Below are positions 52,947-62,420 of a stretch of DNA of 64,000 nucleotides, one piece after another. Under the pieces are notes generated by a model, which was given only the letters and a program-made list of their open reading frames with translations, ran no database searches and was not told the origin of the DNA. The position numbers were made by a program, and so were the translations under genes. The stretch's first letter is position 1. The number at the start of each line of letters is the position of its first letter. The stretch comes from Okeania sp. SIO1I7. GTDB taxonomy: Bacteria; Cyanobacteriota; Cyanobacteriia; Cyanobacteriales; Microcoleaceae. The stretch lies in contig JAAHGF010000006.1 in NCBI GenBank assembly GCA_010672585.1, positions 62,001 through 126,000 on the forward strand, in the 5' to 3' direction.

Positions 52947-54329
52947 CTACAATGCAATTATTCCTTCCATCTCCAACGCTGCTGCTACCTGTAAAATCAA
53001 TGCTTCATTCTCAGGCGCAGCAATAATTTGTACCCCCAAAGGTAAACCATTAGTACGGCGGATGGGTACTGACAAAACGGGCAACCCGATAAAAGACAAA
53101 GGTTGCGTATACAAACCTAAATTCGGACGCACTAACACTTCCTCCCCAGCAATAGTAATTTTTTCTTGCCCTAATAGTGGTGCAACACAAGGAGTAGTGG
53201 GAGCCAAAATAATATCTACTTCCTTAAATATTTCTCCAACACAACCTTGATACCAACGGCGGAAACGTTGAGCTTGAATATACCAGTCTGCTGGAATTAA
53301 AGCACCCGCTAAAAAGCGATCACGAGTTGCTGGATCGAAATCTTGGGGGCGGGTGCGTAAATTTTCTAAATGTAAATTCGCCCCCTCCGCAGCAGTAATA
53401 ATATAAGCAGCAGCTCTAGCTCGGTGTGCCTCCGGTATAGTCACCCTTCGAGTTACTCCCAATGCTGTCGCTACCTGTTCAACTGCTGCAAAAACTTCTG
53501 GCTCCCCACCTGTGGCAAAGTGACCGTCAGCAACCGCAATGCGTAAATTTTCAATATTTTGATTGAGTTGAGGCAAACAAGCTTCCGGAGTACGATGGGT
53601 ACAAACTGGGTCTCTAATATCTGACCCCTGTAAAACATCATAAACTGTTGCGATATCTTTTACAGAGCGAGCAAAATGTCCGACATGGTCTAAACTACTG
53701 GCAAACAGAAAAACCCCTGCTCGCGATAAGCGTCCATAAGTGGGTTTAAATCCGAAAACACCGCATAAGGAGGCTGGCACGCGGATAGAACCGTTGGTAT
53801 CGGAACCGAGAGTTATGGGTACTAACCCTGCAGCAACGGCAGCAGCAGAGCCACCGGATGACCCCCCGGAGATGCGGGTAAGGTCGTGAGGATTAGGTGT
53901 TGCGCCATAGTGGCTATTTTCTGTTACGAAACCATAGGCGTATTCATCCATATTCAGGGTCCCAACAAGGATTGCTCCTGCTTGTTTGAGTTTGGCGACG
54001 GCGGTTGCGTCTTCTGTTGCGGGTTGGTTTTCGGCATTTATTTTGGCTCCAGCAAGGGTGGTTATACCTGCGATGTCGTAGAGATTTTTGACGGCAAAGG
54101 GTACTCCTGCTAGGATACCAGGATTTTTGCCTTGAGCAATTTCTGCATCTATTTGTTTGGCGGTGTTAAGGGCGGTTTCTGTAGTAATAGCAGTGAAGCA
54201 GTTGAGGGTTTGGTTGTGCTGATTAATTTGTTGTAAGCATTTAATTACTATGGTTTGAGCTGTGGTTTCGCCTGTTTTGATGGCTGTGGCGATCGCCATT
54301 GCATCTATTTGATTAAATTTGATAGTCAT
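52947..54329 (-). CDS. atzE: AtzE-family amidase (1-carboxybiuret hydrolase-like)
   Basis: The 460-aa product is an amidase-signature enzyme with Lys81 ([11 protein letters not shown]), cis-Ser157 ([11 protein letters not shown]) and nucleophile Ser181 ([16 protein letters not shown]). The full-length AtzE pattern continues in the C-terminal half ([35 protein letters not shown]). AtzE with the small AtzG subunit hydrolyses 1-carboxybiuret in cyanuric acid breakdown. Cyanobacterial pairs stand without other atz genes, as here, so the natural substrate may be another ureido or amide compound. The small subunit gene is upstream on the same strand. Confidence 0.87.
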   Translation of the reverse strand: MTIKFNQIDAMAIATAIKTGETTAQTIVIKCLQQINQHNQTLNCFTAITTETALNTAKQIDAEIAQGKNPGILAGVPFAVKNLYDIAGITTLAGAKINAENQPATEDATAVAKLKQAGAILVGTLNMDEYAYGFVTENSHYGATPNPHDLTRISGGSSGGSAAAVAAGLVPITLGSDTNGSIRVPASLCGVFGFKPTYGRLSRAGVFLFASSLDHVGHFARSVKDIATVYDVLQGSDIRDPVCTHRTPEACLPQLNQNIENLRIAVADGHFATGGEPEVFAAVEQVATALGVTRRVTIPEAHRARAAAYIITAAEGANLHLENLRTRPQDFDPATRDRFLAGALIPADWYIQAQRFRRWYQGCVGEIFKEVDIILAPTTPCVAPLLGQEKITIAGEEVLVRPNLGLYTQPLSFIGLPVLSVPIRRTNGLPLGVQIIAAPENEALILQVAAALEMEGIIAL

Positions 54330-54394
54330 TTTGGTTTAATAGGTAAAAAAGTAAGAAAGTTTTTGGGTAGTTCTGCATAGTAATGGTATATGCA

Positions 54395-54492
54395 GATGAA
54401 CAATGCATAGTGTGGGAATCATACTCGCGAGGGAGCAAGATGCTCCCACTACTGTGTCTGGTAACAAAAATAATTACAATGCACTATCACCA
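54395..54492. repeat. Dispersed repeat with GGGAGCA-AGA-TGCTCCC hairpin, copy 2
   Basis: The 17-base hairpin is at 54431-54447, followed by TGGTAACAAA and TTACAATGCACTATCACC. It matches 37559-37661 and separates atzG from atzE, which are closely linked in other genomes. Confidence 0.65.
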
Positions 54493-54507
54493 GTTTTTGT
54501 AGCTATA

Positions 54508-54699
54508 TCAATTCTCTAATTTTTCTGGGTCAAATTTTGGTGCTGGTTCTATTTCTGGTGGTAGGGGAAAGTCTATGACTAATTGAGCGATCGCTGTAAT
54601 TTTTTCCAGATTTTCTACTACACCAGGGAGGTGTTCTGGTTGTAATTGTAAATTTATTAGCTGCGCTGTAATTTCGATATATTTTTCTATGTTTTTCAT
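54508..54699 (-). CDS. atzG: AtzG-like small subunit (DUF4089)
   Basis: The 63-aa helical product (INLQLQPEHLPGVVENLEKI, FPLPPEIEPAPKFDP) is of the DUF4089/AtzG type. It forms a complex with the amidase AtzE and is needed for its folding. The Pro-rich tail PLPPEIEPAPxF is the recognisable end. It lies upstream of atzE with a 178-base gap containing a repeat, where many relatives are nearly adjacent. Confidence 0.85.
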   Translation of the reverse strand: MKNIEKYIEITAQLINLQLQPEHLPGVVENLEKITAIAQLVIDFPLPPEIEPAPKFDPEKLEN

Positions 54700-54732
54700 A
54701 ATTCAATTAGTAATCTTAAAGAGGGAAGAATT

Positions 54733-54982
54733 TATTAATTGATAATTGATAATGGATAATTGATAATTACCTCGGGTTTTAACCGCTACGTAATTGAATA
54801 TAAGGAAATATTATTTCTTTTCTTGGTCGATTGGATATGGCTCCGAGACCCGCTCTTATCAGAGCCGCTCCGCTAACGCCATCTCTCGACCGCTTTTTTC
54901 CCCTTAAAAGGGTCGGCTTTAAACCAGAATTATTTAATTATTAATTATTAATTATTAATTATTAATTATTAATTATTCGGTA
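54733..54982 (+). repeat. Family A MITE-like repeat, copy 2
   Basis: Same orientation as copy 1: ATAATGGATAATTGATAATT array, ACCTCGGGTTTTAACCGC, TTGGTCGATTGGATATGGC, CTCTCGACCGCTTTTTTCC, CTTAAAAGGGTCGGC, then a long AATTATT array and TCGGTA. The core carries an extra GACCCGCTCTTATCAGAGCC. Confidence 0.8.
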
Positions 54983-55139
54983 GATATGGATAGTCTCCGA
55001 TCAGCCACTTTGTATCTACAAACCCCAAGCAATTTTAGACAACCTGTAGACGGTGGTTTATTATACCAAGCGCCATCAATGTTTGCTACAAATACGCACG
55101 GTTATTTCTAGTAGTAGGGGCGAATGGCCATTCGCCCTT

Positions 55140-55935
55140 ACAGATTGAGATTTTTCATTATTAGTTTGTTGAATGGATTCGACCCTATCCCTAATTTTCT
55201 GCTTCATTTTTGGTGGCACTGATAAATTTTCTAGATGGGGCAACCAGTTATTCAGCACTTCTAGCTCTGTATCTAGGGTTTTTCTCAGAGTGATCGCCCA
55301 AGCTTCTAATGTATCTAAATCTGTATTTACTACTGTTGGCCCAAAATTCTAGTTGGTTAGTAATGATTTGTCCGACAAGTTTGGGTAAGGAGCTTGCCCA
55401 AGATATGGAAAAAGGAGCAATTGAGCCTTTAAATCTTCATGTTCCGGTAGCCTTTCTATTATATTGCGTTCTGGGAGAAAAGGCGCGTTCGCAAGATGAA
55501 AAAGTCATAGAAATTGAGGATACACTTGACGAATGGGAAGATAGTAATCCAATAGTTCAATACTTTCGCAAGATGAAAAAGTCATAGAAATTGAGGATAC
55601 ACTTGACGAATGGGAAGATAGTAATCCAATAGTTCAATACTTTGCAGTTGAGAGCATTTATGATGATAATTTTCTAATCGTTCTTCAATTTTATCTTTCT
55701 GAGCTTGTAGACTGGAATGTGCTTGATTTAATTCTTCTATTTGAGACAAAAATTTTCTCTTTTCTTGTTCCCAATTCTTAGCCCAAGAAATTTTCGCCCT
55801 CTCCTTCTGAATAAAAGACTCTGTTATTTGACCGGGAAAAGTTACTGGATATGGAGTCAAATCCCAATTACAAGTTTAGCAATAATTAACTTTTTCTTCT
55901 GTATATTTCGTCTTACATATCGGACATTGATTCAT
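55140..55935 (-). pseudogene. Degraded zinc-ribbon / coiled-coil protein with in-frame stop and tandem duplication
   Basis: From ATG 55935 the minus strand reads MNQCPICKTKYTEEKVNYC, then TAA (55878-55876), then TCNWDLTPYPVTFPGQ in the same frame. The stop falls inside what is a four-Cys zinc ribbon typical of cyanobacterial proteins with TPYP-x-T segments. A coiled coil follows (WAKNWEQEKRKFLSQIEELN). Then a 77-base tandem duplication (55491-55567 and 55568-55644) shifts the frame. Beyond it a plausible helical tail resumes in another frame (LDTLEAWAITLRKTLDTELE, PHLENLSVPPKMKQKIRDRV) with one more stop between. The parent family is unknown to me beyond the ribbon. Confidence 0.65.
55491..55644. 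repeat. 77-bp perfect or near-perfect tandem duplication
   Basis: The unit starting GCAAGATGAAAAAGTCATAG is present twice head to tail with a 77-base period and ends CCAATAGTTCAATACTTT. As 77 is not a multiple of three, it breaks any frame through it. Identity looks complete by eye, so the event is recent. Confidence 0.9.
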
Positions 55936-55950
55936 ATTATTTAATTCTTT

Positions 55951-56170
55951 GGCGTTGGTAATTTGAGGTATGATACCATGTCCAGATAAGAGCGCGATAG
56001 AACTGCGTGACCTTTACGCGACCAAAAAACTTTCTCCTTCTACTCGGGGTTTCTTCTTCTTTCTTCCCTCCTGACTCGGTCCGACTGACTTCCCCTCCAC
56101 CGGAGGGGTCAGGGGTGGGTTGACTCCTAAAGAATTAAGATTAATATCATACACGCGCTTTACCAACGCC
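55951..56170. repeat. Family B MITE-like element, copy 3
   Basis: GGCGTTGGTAATTTGAGG, TATGATACCATGTCCAGATA at the left and TTAATATCATACACGCGC with CAACGCC at the right. It has the same orientation as copies 1 and 2, with an inner GGTCCGACTGACTTCCCC variant of the C-rich module. Confidence 0.8.
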
Positions 56171-56463
56171 AATTCTTTTTATGAGTTTTCATTTCGGTAG
56201 ACCACTGTAGGGGCGAATGGCCATTTGCTAACGTAGAAGTTCTCCGCCACATCTAAATATGACTTATGAAATGATTTGTATTAGACCTCTGGATATAATT
56301 AATCTCAAACCCTGATCATACCTGGGTAAAAACTTAGTTTCCACGCCTATGTCTATTAATGATGGCACTCAGGACGATACTCTCAATTGTTTATTCAACA
56401 TCATAAAATATGTTATAACCTTTGTTCTGTACTTAGAATATTCATTTATCCCAATAATTTACT
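56171..56463. other. Spacer upstream of miaB
   Basis: GTAGGGGCGAATGGCCATTT is a dispersed unit also seen near 42246 and 55125. The rest is plain AT-rich sequence and should hold the miaB promoter. No gene is seen. Confidence 0.5.
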
Positions 56464-57819
56464 ATGACCACAACTCCCCGTCGCTATCACATTACTACTT
56501 TCGGCTGTCAAATGAACAAAGCTGACTCTGAACGCATGGCAGGTATCCTAGATAATATGGGTTTTATCTCCTCAGAAGACCCTGATGAAGCCAGTATTAT
56601 TTTATACAACACCTGCAGCATTCGTGACAATGCTGAACAAAAAGTCTATTCTTACCTGGGTAGACAAGCAAAACGCAAACACAAACAACTAGACCTCACT
56701 CTTATTGTTTCCGGGTGTGTTGCCCAACAGGAAGGAGAAGCACTACTGCGACGAGTACCCGAACTAGACTTAGTGATGGGACCTCAACACGCTAACCGTC
56801 TCCAAGACTTATTAGAACAAGTATTCAATGGCAACCAAGTAGTTGCAACCGAACCAATTCACATTGTGGAAGACATCACTAAACCCAGACGGGATAGCAA
56901 AGTCACTGCTTGGGTAAATATAATTTATGGTTGCAATGAACACTGCACCTATTGTGTTGTTCCCAGTGTGCGAGGTGCAGAACAGTCTCGCTATCCTGAA
57001 GCTATTCTGGCTGAAATGGAGGAGTTGGGGCGACAAGGTTATCCAGAAATAACGTTGTTAGGGCAAAATATTGATGCTTATGGACGCGACTTACCGGGAG
57101 TGACAGCAGAAGGACGCAATAAACACACATTCACAGATTTACTTTACTATGTGCATGATGTATCAGGTGTTGAGCGTATCCGCTTTGCTACCAGTCACCC
57201 CCGCTATTTCACTGAACGTTTAATTAAAGCTTGTGCTGAGTTGCCCAAGGTGTGCGAACATTTTCATATTCCCTTTCAGTCTGGGGATAATCAATTATTG
57301 AAGGCGATGGCAAGAGGTTATACCCATGAAAAATATCGCCGAATTATTGATAAAATTCGAGAACTAATGCCAGATGCTTCTATTAGTGCTGATGCAATAG
57401 TAGGTTTTCCTGGAGAAACTGAGGCACAATTTGAGAATACGCTGAAGTTGGTTGAGGAGATAGGGTTTGACCTATTGAATACTGCTGCTTATTCTCCTAG
57501 ACCGGGAACTCCAGCAGCTTTATGGGAAAATCAAATAAGTGAAGAAGTGAAAGCGGACAGACTGCAACGGTTGAATCATTTAGTGGGTGTGAAAGCTGCA
57601 GAGCGATCGCTACGTTATATGGGTCGTACTGAAGAAATTTTGGTTGAAGATACTAACCATAAAAATTCTGCTCAAGTTATGGGTCGTACCCGTGGAAACC
57701 GTCTGACATTTTTTGAGGGGGATATTAATGAGTTGAAGGGTAAGTTAGTAAAAGTGAAAATTACGGAAGTACGTCCTTTTAGTTTGACAGGAGAAGTTAA
57801 GCAGTTAGTGGTGGTTTAA
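56464..57819 (+). CDS. miaB: tRNA-2-methylthio-N6-dimethylallyladenosine synthase
   Basis: The 451-aa radical-SAM methylthiotransferase adds the methylthio group to i6A37 of tRNAs that read UNN codons. The N-terminal domain has the auxiliary cluster cysteines Cys15, Cys51 and Cys85 ([31 protein letters not shown]). The radical-SAM cluster is Cys157, Cys161, Cys164 in [16 protein letters not shown]. The C-terminal TRAM domain ends in SLTGEVKQL. The length is normal. It is transcribed alone. Confidence 0.95.
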   Translation: MTTTPRRYHITTFGCQMNKADSERMAGILDNMGFISSEDPDEASIILYNTCSIRDNAEQKVYSYLGRQAKRKHKQLDLTLIVSGCVAQQEGEALLRRVPELDLVMGPQHANRLQDLLEQVFNGNQVVATEPIHIVEDITKPRRDSKVTAWVNIIYGCNEHCTYCVVPSVRGAEQSRYPEAILAEMEELGRQGYPEITLLGQNIDAYGRDLPGVTAEGRNKHTFTDLLYYVHDVSGVERIRFATSHPRYFTERLIKACAELPKVCEHFHIPFQSGDNQLLKAMARGYTHEKYRRIIDKIRELMPDASISADAIVGFPGETEAQFENTLKLVEEIGFDLLNTAAYSPRPGTPAALWENQISEEVKADRLQRLNHLVGVKAAERSLRYMGRTEEILVEDTNHKNSAQVMGRTRGNRLTFFEGDINELKGKLVKVKITEVRPFSLTGEVKQLVVV

Positions 57820-58195
57820 CAGTTGTAAGGATGGGTTTAGTGAATCAGTGAACAGTTATCAGTTATTATAATGAGAGATCCCGAAGAGAAGAATATCGGA
57901 GTCTACAGACCCGCCATCAAGGTAAACTACGCGCTTTTCAACCAGAAGCGTCGGGGTCTGAAACTAACCGGTTAAAAATACTAACTGATGACTGATGACT
58001 GATGACTGATAAGTTGCACCCAGATAATTTGCTAAATTTGTAGAGACAGAAATATTCTATTTAATTCAGTAATTAACCCTTTGATTAAGAGTAATATTTA
58101 ACGAAAGAATGAATTTTTATGAACTACAAACAATGCCATAATAACTCAGAGGTAATTGTGAAAATATTTCTTCTTTAATCAAGGAATTGGTAAAT
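57820..58195. other. Gene-free spacer
   Basis: The spacer contains TGACTGATGACTGATGACTG heptads (57979-58008) and a GACCCGCCATCAAGG / GCGTCGGGGTCTG inverted stretch (57908-57961). It lies between convergent genes; no gene is seen. Confidence 0.55.
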
Positions 58196-58633
58196 TTACT
58201 CCCCTCTGTAAGTTACTTGTTCTTTCCTAACAACCATTCCGTTTATAGCCATACTAAAATGACTATTGTCTATCATAAAAGTTTTACTTCCATCAATAGC
58301 TAAATATCCTTGTTCACCACTCACAGGTAATTCTAAAAGTTTATTAGGATTTGATTTTGCACCAGCTACTAAAGTTAATTGACCATTACCACTACGACAA
58401 ATATTAGCAAAATAATTTTTCGATTCAAAGTATTTTACCTCAGACCAATTCTCTCCTTTTTTCTCGCAAATACGCCAATCTTCACGGGATGCTTGAGTAA
58501 GTAATATAGATTTGTTTTCAATTTTTTCTGGGTTAGAAGCTAAAACTTTAGATGAGGAAGTTAATAAGGCAAATGTACCAAGTGTAAATACTCCTAGTTG
58601 AAAAATTTTTTGATTGATTTTAAGTAAATTCAC
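58196..58633 (-). CDS. Secreted hypothetical protein
   Basis: The 145-aa product has a signal peptide (about 1-33, GVFTLGTFALLTSSSKVLAS) and a small soluble domain with two Cys (RICEKKGENW and ANICRSGNG). That suggests one disulphide in the periplasm or outside the cell. I do not recognise the family. It starts with GTG behind AAGGAG at an eight-base spacing, which supports translation. The gene has no same-strand neighbour. Confidence 0.7.
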   Translation of the reverse strand: MNLLKINQKIFQLGVFTLGTFALLTSSSKVLASNPEKIENKSILLTQASREDWRICEKKGENWSEVKYFESKNYFANICRSGNGQLTLVAGAKSNPNKLLELPVSGEQGYLAIDGSKTFMIDNSHFSMAINGMVVRKEQVTYRGE

Positions 58634-59615
58634 GGCAAGCTCCTTGAAATGTAAATTAGTATTGAAAATTTATAGGTTCATCACAATGAATTATTACTTT
58701 CATTGCTGTTTAACTTCATTAACACTATTGTTGACTAAAAATTAGCAAAAATCAACCTAGAAAATACTGAATTTTTCCGGGCAATTTTTTGAAAATAAAT
58801 TATCGCAAAAGTAGCTCCATAAAATCACCTATAGTCTAATGTTTAAAATCAAATCCGTTTAATTAGGTATAAAAATATTGTCCATCTTCACCATTGCCAA
58901 ATCTTGATAACTGTTTTCCCTCCTGTACGGGCGTTAGCGTCAGCTATGCGTCAGCAAACGGCCGTTTGCTTGCGCATAACAATTGTTAACGCCCCTACTC
59001 CTGATATCATGTCCGTTGGGGCGCGTTTGTGTAAACCCAAGGGTAAATATCTACAGGAAATTTAGATTTTTTTCTTGCAGGGTAGCCTTCTTCCCTTTTC
59101 TTTACTCTTCCCTCTTCCCTCTTCCTTCTTCCCTCTTCCTTCTTCCTTCCCTTTGCTATACAATACCGATGCTACCGGACATGATATGACTCCTACCTTC
59201 AAAAGATTTTATATCGATGCTACCGGATTTGATATAAGGAATACAAGCCTTCAAAGTATAGATGTTATACCAATTTTATGAATGTTTGCTACAAATAGTT
59301 AGGCTATTTCTTAGGAGTCAACCCACCCCTCGCCCCTCCCCCTCCCAACCCACCCCTAACCCCTCCCAGGAGGGGAGGGGGAGTCAGGAGTCAGGAGTCA
59401 TCTGGGAATAGCTTCAATACCAGTTTTGAGCTAGGAAATTCTATTTTTTGTCAAACGGAGACCTCCTGCATTTGTCTTTTTCTCATGCTTATTATTCGTA
59501 ACATTCTTTTTTCAAAATGGTATTATCAAGTAAATATCCCCGAGAAATTACGGAACTTTGCTAAAGTTAAGCTGTATTGTAGAAAAATTCCTCAAGACAA
59601 TAATGGAGATAATAG
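58634..59615. other. Long gene-free spacer with repeats
   Basis: The spacer contains the promoter region of the minus-strand gene, a GCGTTAGCGTCAGC/GGCCGTTTGC stretch (58926-58995), family C ends (ATATCATGTCCG at 59002, ACCGGACATGATATGACT at 59171, ACCGGATTTGATATAAG at 59222), CCCTCTTCCTT heptads (59095-59155) and family D copy 3 (59267-59524). Confidence 0.65.
59267..59524. repeat. Family D MITE-like repeat, copy 3
   Basis: ATACCAATTTTATGAATGTT at the left, AAAATGGTATTA at the right, with ATTTCTTAGGAGTCAACCC and a doubled C-rich module inside, then AGTCAGG heptads. It is nearly identical to copy 1 outside the module. Confidence 0.8.
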
Positions 59616-60356
59616 GTGCAAATTACTAAACGTAACATCGAGTTAAGAGTTGATGATAGTTTAATGCGTGTATATGTAGCAACTCCCAAACCAGACGGAG
59701 TTTATCCAGGTATTGTATTCTACAGTGATATCTATCAATTAGGAAGTCCGATAATTCGTCTAGCTAATTATTTAGCTGGTTATGGTTATGTAGTAGCTGC
59801 CCCAGAAATTTTTCATCGTACTGAACCAGTGGGTCTAGTCATTGAGCCAGATGACCTGGGGCGAATGCGGGGTAATGACAATGCACGTCGAACTAAAATA
59901 GCTGAATATGATGCGGATACAAGAGCTGTGATTGAATTTCTCAAAACAGAAAGTTCAGTTGCTGAGGATAAAATAGGTGCTATGGGTTTTTGTATTGGTG
60001 GACATTTAGCATTTCGGGCTGCTTTTGAGAAAGAGGTAAAAGCCACAGTTTCTTGTTACCCGACTGGTGTTCCCAGTGGCAAGTTAGGTCAGGGAGTTGC
60101 TGATACAATTAAACGAGTGAGTGAAATTCAAGGTGAGATACTGATAATATTCGGTACTCAAGACCGTCATACACCAGAAGGCGATCGCCAAACCGTAGCT
60201 CAAGCTTTGGAACAAGAGAGTATAGCTCATCAAATTTTCTTATATGAAGCGGAGCATACTTTCATGCGTGATGACGGTTATCGTTATGACTCCGCTGCAA
60301 CTACTTCAGCTTGGTCTAAAATAATACCTTTCTTTAATCGTGTGTTTGACAATTAA
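59616..60356 (+). CDS. Dienelactone hydrolase family protein
   Basis: This 246-aa alpha/beta hydrolase has nucleophile Cys in MGFCIGGHLAFRAA, an acid in FGTQDRHTP and a His in EAEHTFMRDDGYRYD, so the Cys-Asp-His triad of dienelactone hydrolases is complete. The YQLGSPIIRLANYLAGYGYV and IFHRTEP segments are also typical. The natural substrate in cyanobacteria is unknown, as no chlorocatechol pathway is present. It starts with GTG 59616 behind a GGAG ribosome site (about 59605-59608); no ATG nearby fits better. Confidence 0.87.
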   Translation: MQITKRNIELRVDDSLMRVYVATPKPDGVYPGIVFYSDIYQLGSPIIRLANYLAGYGYVVAAPEIFHRTEPVGLVIEPDDLGRMRGNDNARRTKIAEYDADTRAVIEFLKTESSVAEDKIGAMGFCIGGHLAFRAAFEKEVKATVSCYPTGVPSGKLGQGVADTIKRVSEIQGEILIIFGTQDRHTPEGDRQTVAQALEQESIAHQIFLYEAEHTFMRDDGYRYDSAATTSAWSKIIPFFNRVFDN

Positions 60357-60488
60357 TAGAAAGAAAACACTATTTTTAGTTAATTAATCACAATTATAGT
60401 TGGGCAGAATGTACTAGACTTTCCATTTCACTTAGCCCAACTTACATAACTAAAACTATTCTTAGTAAAGCAAAGATGCTGCAACTAT

Positions 60489-61022
60489 TTATGCAGATAC
60501 CTTATCTGGGAAATATTTCTTGAGTTTTTGCAACTTTGGAGGAATGGAAAATGCACAATAAGGTTGATTAGGATTCTTGTTAAAATAGTTTTGATGATAC
60601 TCCTCAGCTCTATAATATTCCTTCAAATCAACCACTTCAGTAACGATCGGATTATTAAATGTGCCATTATTATCCAAAGTCGAAATAACTTCTTGAGCAA
60701 CATCTTTTTGTTCTTGGGAGTGACACATAATAATTGAACGATACTGAGTACCAACATCATTCCCCTGTCTGTTAAGTGTTGTGGGGTCGTGAGTCACAAA
60801 AAATATTTCTAATATTTCACGCAGTGATATTTTTTCAGAGTCAAAAGTGACTTTTACTACCTCAGCATGGCCTGTTTTTCCAGAACATATAGATCTATAG
60901 TCAGGATTCTTAGTATTTCCTCCAGCATAACCAGATTCTGCCTCTTTAACCCCTGCTACAGAAAGAAAGACGGATTCTACACACCAGAAACATCCACCAC
61001 CCAATACAATTGTATCTAACAT
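60489..61022 (-). CDS. msrA: Peptide methionine-(S)-S-oxide reductase
   Basis: The 177-aa enzyme reduces methionine-S-sulfoxide in proteins. The catalytic motif GGGCFWCVE is at residues 8-16 with nucleophile Cys11. SGYAGGNTKNPDYRSICSGKTGHAE, read as SGYAGG and TGHAEVVKV, and THDPTTLNRQGNDVGTQYRS, read as DPTTLNRQGNDVGTQYRS, are family blocks. The resolving Cys is probably in the NPNQPYC segment. I choose ATG 61022 because GGAGG lies eight bases upstream, and the in-frame ATG 36 bases earlier has no such site and precedes the ribosome site itself. Confidence 0.93.
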   Translation of the reverse strand: MLDTIVLGGGCFWCVESVFLSVAGVKEAESGYAGGNTKNPDYRSICSGKTGHAEVVKVTFDSEKISLREILEIFFVTHDPTTLNRQGNDVGTQYRSIIMCHSQEQKDVAQEVISTLDNNGTFNNPIVTEVVDLKEYYRAEEYHQNYFNKNPNQPYCAFSIPPKLQKLKKYFPDKVSA

Positions 61023-61143
61023 GAATTTTTGCCTCCAAATTTTGGCTATAATTTCCATTAAGTATTATTGTAAACTGATTAGGGAATAGCAATCTTCAGT
61101 TCAAACCAGTCATATCAAGTCCGGTAGCATCGGAGTGCGTATC

Positions 61144-61300
61144 TTGACATCCTCCCGACGCTGCTCTCACGAGACAGCGCGGGATTCCCGGTCCATCGCT
61201 GGTAGGGGCTTTCTGTTTCAATGCACCCGCCTTCCGGGATTTACTCCCAGAAGGTCTAAAAGCGCGCTCCACAGACTGACACTGCTCCTCCCGCAGAAAA
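61144..61300 (-). ncRNA. Putative omega RNA (TnpB guide RNA scaffold)
   Basis: In this family the guide RNA covers the 3' end of tnpB and the right end, and its guide is the host sequence just beyond. Here the right end folds as GGGAATCCCGCGCTGTCTC with GAGAGCAGCGTCGGGAGG, and the first bases after it (61143 leftwards, GATACGCACTCCGATG) would be the guide. The 5' limit is a guess. Confidence 0.45.
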
Positions 61301-62372
61301 TATTTATACTTGCGTTAATATCTCTATCATGGTGACTACCACACTCAGGACAGTCCCACTCCCTAATATTTAGAGGTAATTTATCTACCACATATCCGCA
61401 GTCAGAACAACGCTTGGAACTAGGAAAATATCTATCAATCTTGATTAGTTCCCGTCCGTACCATTGTGCTTTGTATTCTAATTGCCTGACTAACTCTCCC
61501 CAGTTAACGTCACTAATTGCTTTGGCTAATTTGTGATTCTTGATCATATTTTTTACTGCCAAATCTTCAACTACAATTAATTGGTTTTCTCTAATGAGTT
61601 GAGTTGTCAGTTTATGGCTATAGTCAAGCCTTGAATCCTTAATCTTAGCGTGTATCCTGGCTACTTTGAGTCTAGCTTTTTGGTAGTTATTAGACCCTTT
61701 GGTTTTCCTAGATAGAGATTTCTGAGCTAACCTGAGTTTTTTGTAGAGTTTATTGAAATACTTAGGGTTGTTGACTTTTGTGCCATCGCTTGTAGCAATG
61801 AGACTACTAATGCCGACATCCACACCAACTTGTTTTTTGAGTGGTTTGAGACTCAAATCTCTGGTGTCGTTGAATCTCAAAGATACAGACCATCTACCCG
61901 ACGGGTCAAGGTTAACTGTGATCGTGGTTGGTACACAACCTGATGGTAGTTGCCTGCTCCACCGAATTGGTAATGCTTCAGCACATTTAGCTAAATATAC
62001 TTGACCATCTTCCCACTTAAATGCCGAGCTAGTAAATTCTGCACTACCACCATTTCGTTTTTTCTTGAAATTTGGGTACTTACTACGACCAGAGAAAAAG
62101 TTAGTGAAAGCTGTTTGTAAATGCCTGAGACTTTGCTGGAGTGGCACACAACTTACTTCGCTTAGGAATCCTAAGTCTTCCTGCTTTTTCCAATTTGTCA
62201 GCATTGCCGAAGTTTGCTTATACCCTACTCGCTCTTGTTTGTCATACCAAGCTTGAGTTCTGGCTGCCAAGGCTTTATTGTAGATTAGTCGAACGCACCC
62301 CAAGGTTCTTCGTAGCAGATTTTCCTGCTCTGGGTTTGGATAGAACCTGAATTTGTATGCTTTTTCGACCAT
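61218..62372 (-). CDS. tnpB: RNA-guided endonuclease TnpB
   Basis: The 384-aa TnpB has all catalytic parts: RuvC-I Asp185 (VGVDVGISSLIA), RuvC-II Glu269 (LIVVEDLAVKNM), a zinc ribbon Cys322-x-x-Cys325 / Cys341-x-x-Cys344 and RuvC-III Asp351 (DRDINASINI). The N terminus EKAYKFRFYPNPEQENLLRR, read here as YKFRFYPNPEQ, starts the WED domain. The length is that of compact IS1341 TnpB. In TnpB elements the enzyme cuts DNA next to the TAM under RNA guidance and helps the element persist after excision. The 3' end of the gene overlaps the presumed guide-RNA scaffold. Confidence 0.92.
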   Translation of the reverse strand: MVEKAYKFRFYPNPEQENLLRRTLGCVRLIYNKALAARTQAWYDKQERVGYKQTSAMLTNWKKQEDLGFLSEVSCVPLQQSLRHLQTAFTNFFSGRSKYPNFKKKRNGGSAEFTSSAFKWEDGQVYLAKCAEALPIRWSRQLPSGCVPTTITVNLDPSGRWSVSLRFNDTRDLSLKPLKKQVGVDVGISSLIATSDGTKVNNPKYFNKLYKKLRLAQKSLSRKTKGSNNYQKARLKVARIHAKIKDSRLDYSHKLTTQLIRENQLIVVEDLAVKNMIKNHKLAKAISDVNWGELVRQLEYKAQWYGRELIKIDRYFPSSKRCSDCGYVVDKLPLNIREWDCPECGSHHDRDINASINIFCGRSSVSLWSALLDLLGVNPGRRVH

Positions 62373-62393
62373 TTACCTGTTTGCTAATTAATT

Positions 62394-62420
62394 TTCACAG
62401 CTTAACATATTATCTGTGAA
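62394..62420. other. Left-end hairpin of the TnpB element
   Basis: TTCACAG and CTGTGAA pair across a 13-base loop, 22 bases upstream of the tnpB start codon. Two bases outside it lies TTGAT on the minus strand. Subterminal hairpins of this type are the recognition sites for Y1 transposases. Confidence 0.65.

Noticed and set aside
55309-55587. 92-codon plus-strand frame with an acidic C-terminal half
   Set aside because: It lies opposite the degraded zinc-ribbon gene and crosses the 77-base duplication. It may be a fragment, but I cannot support a gene.
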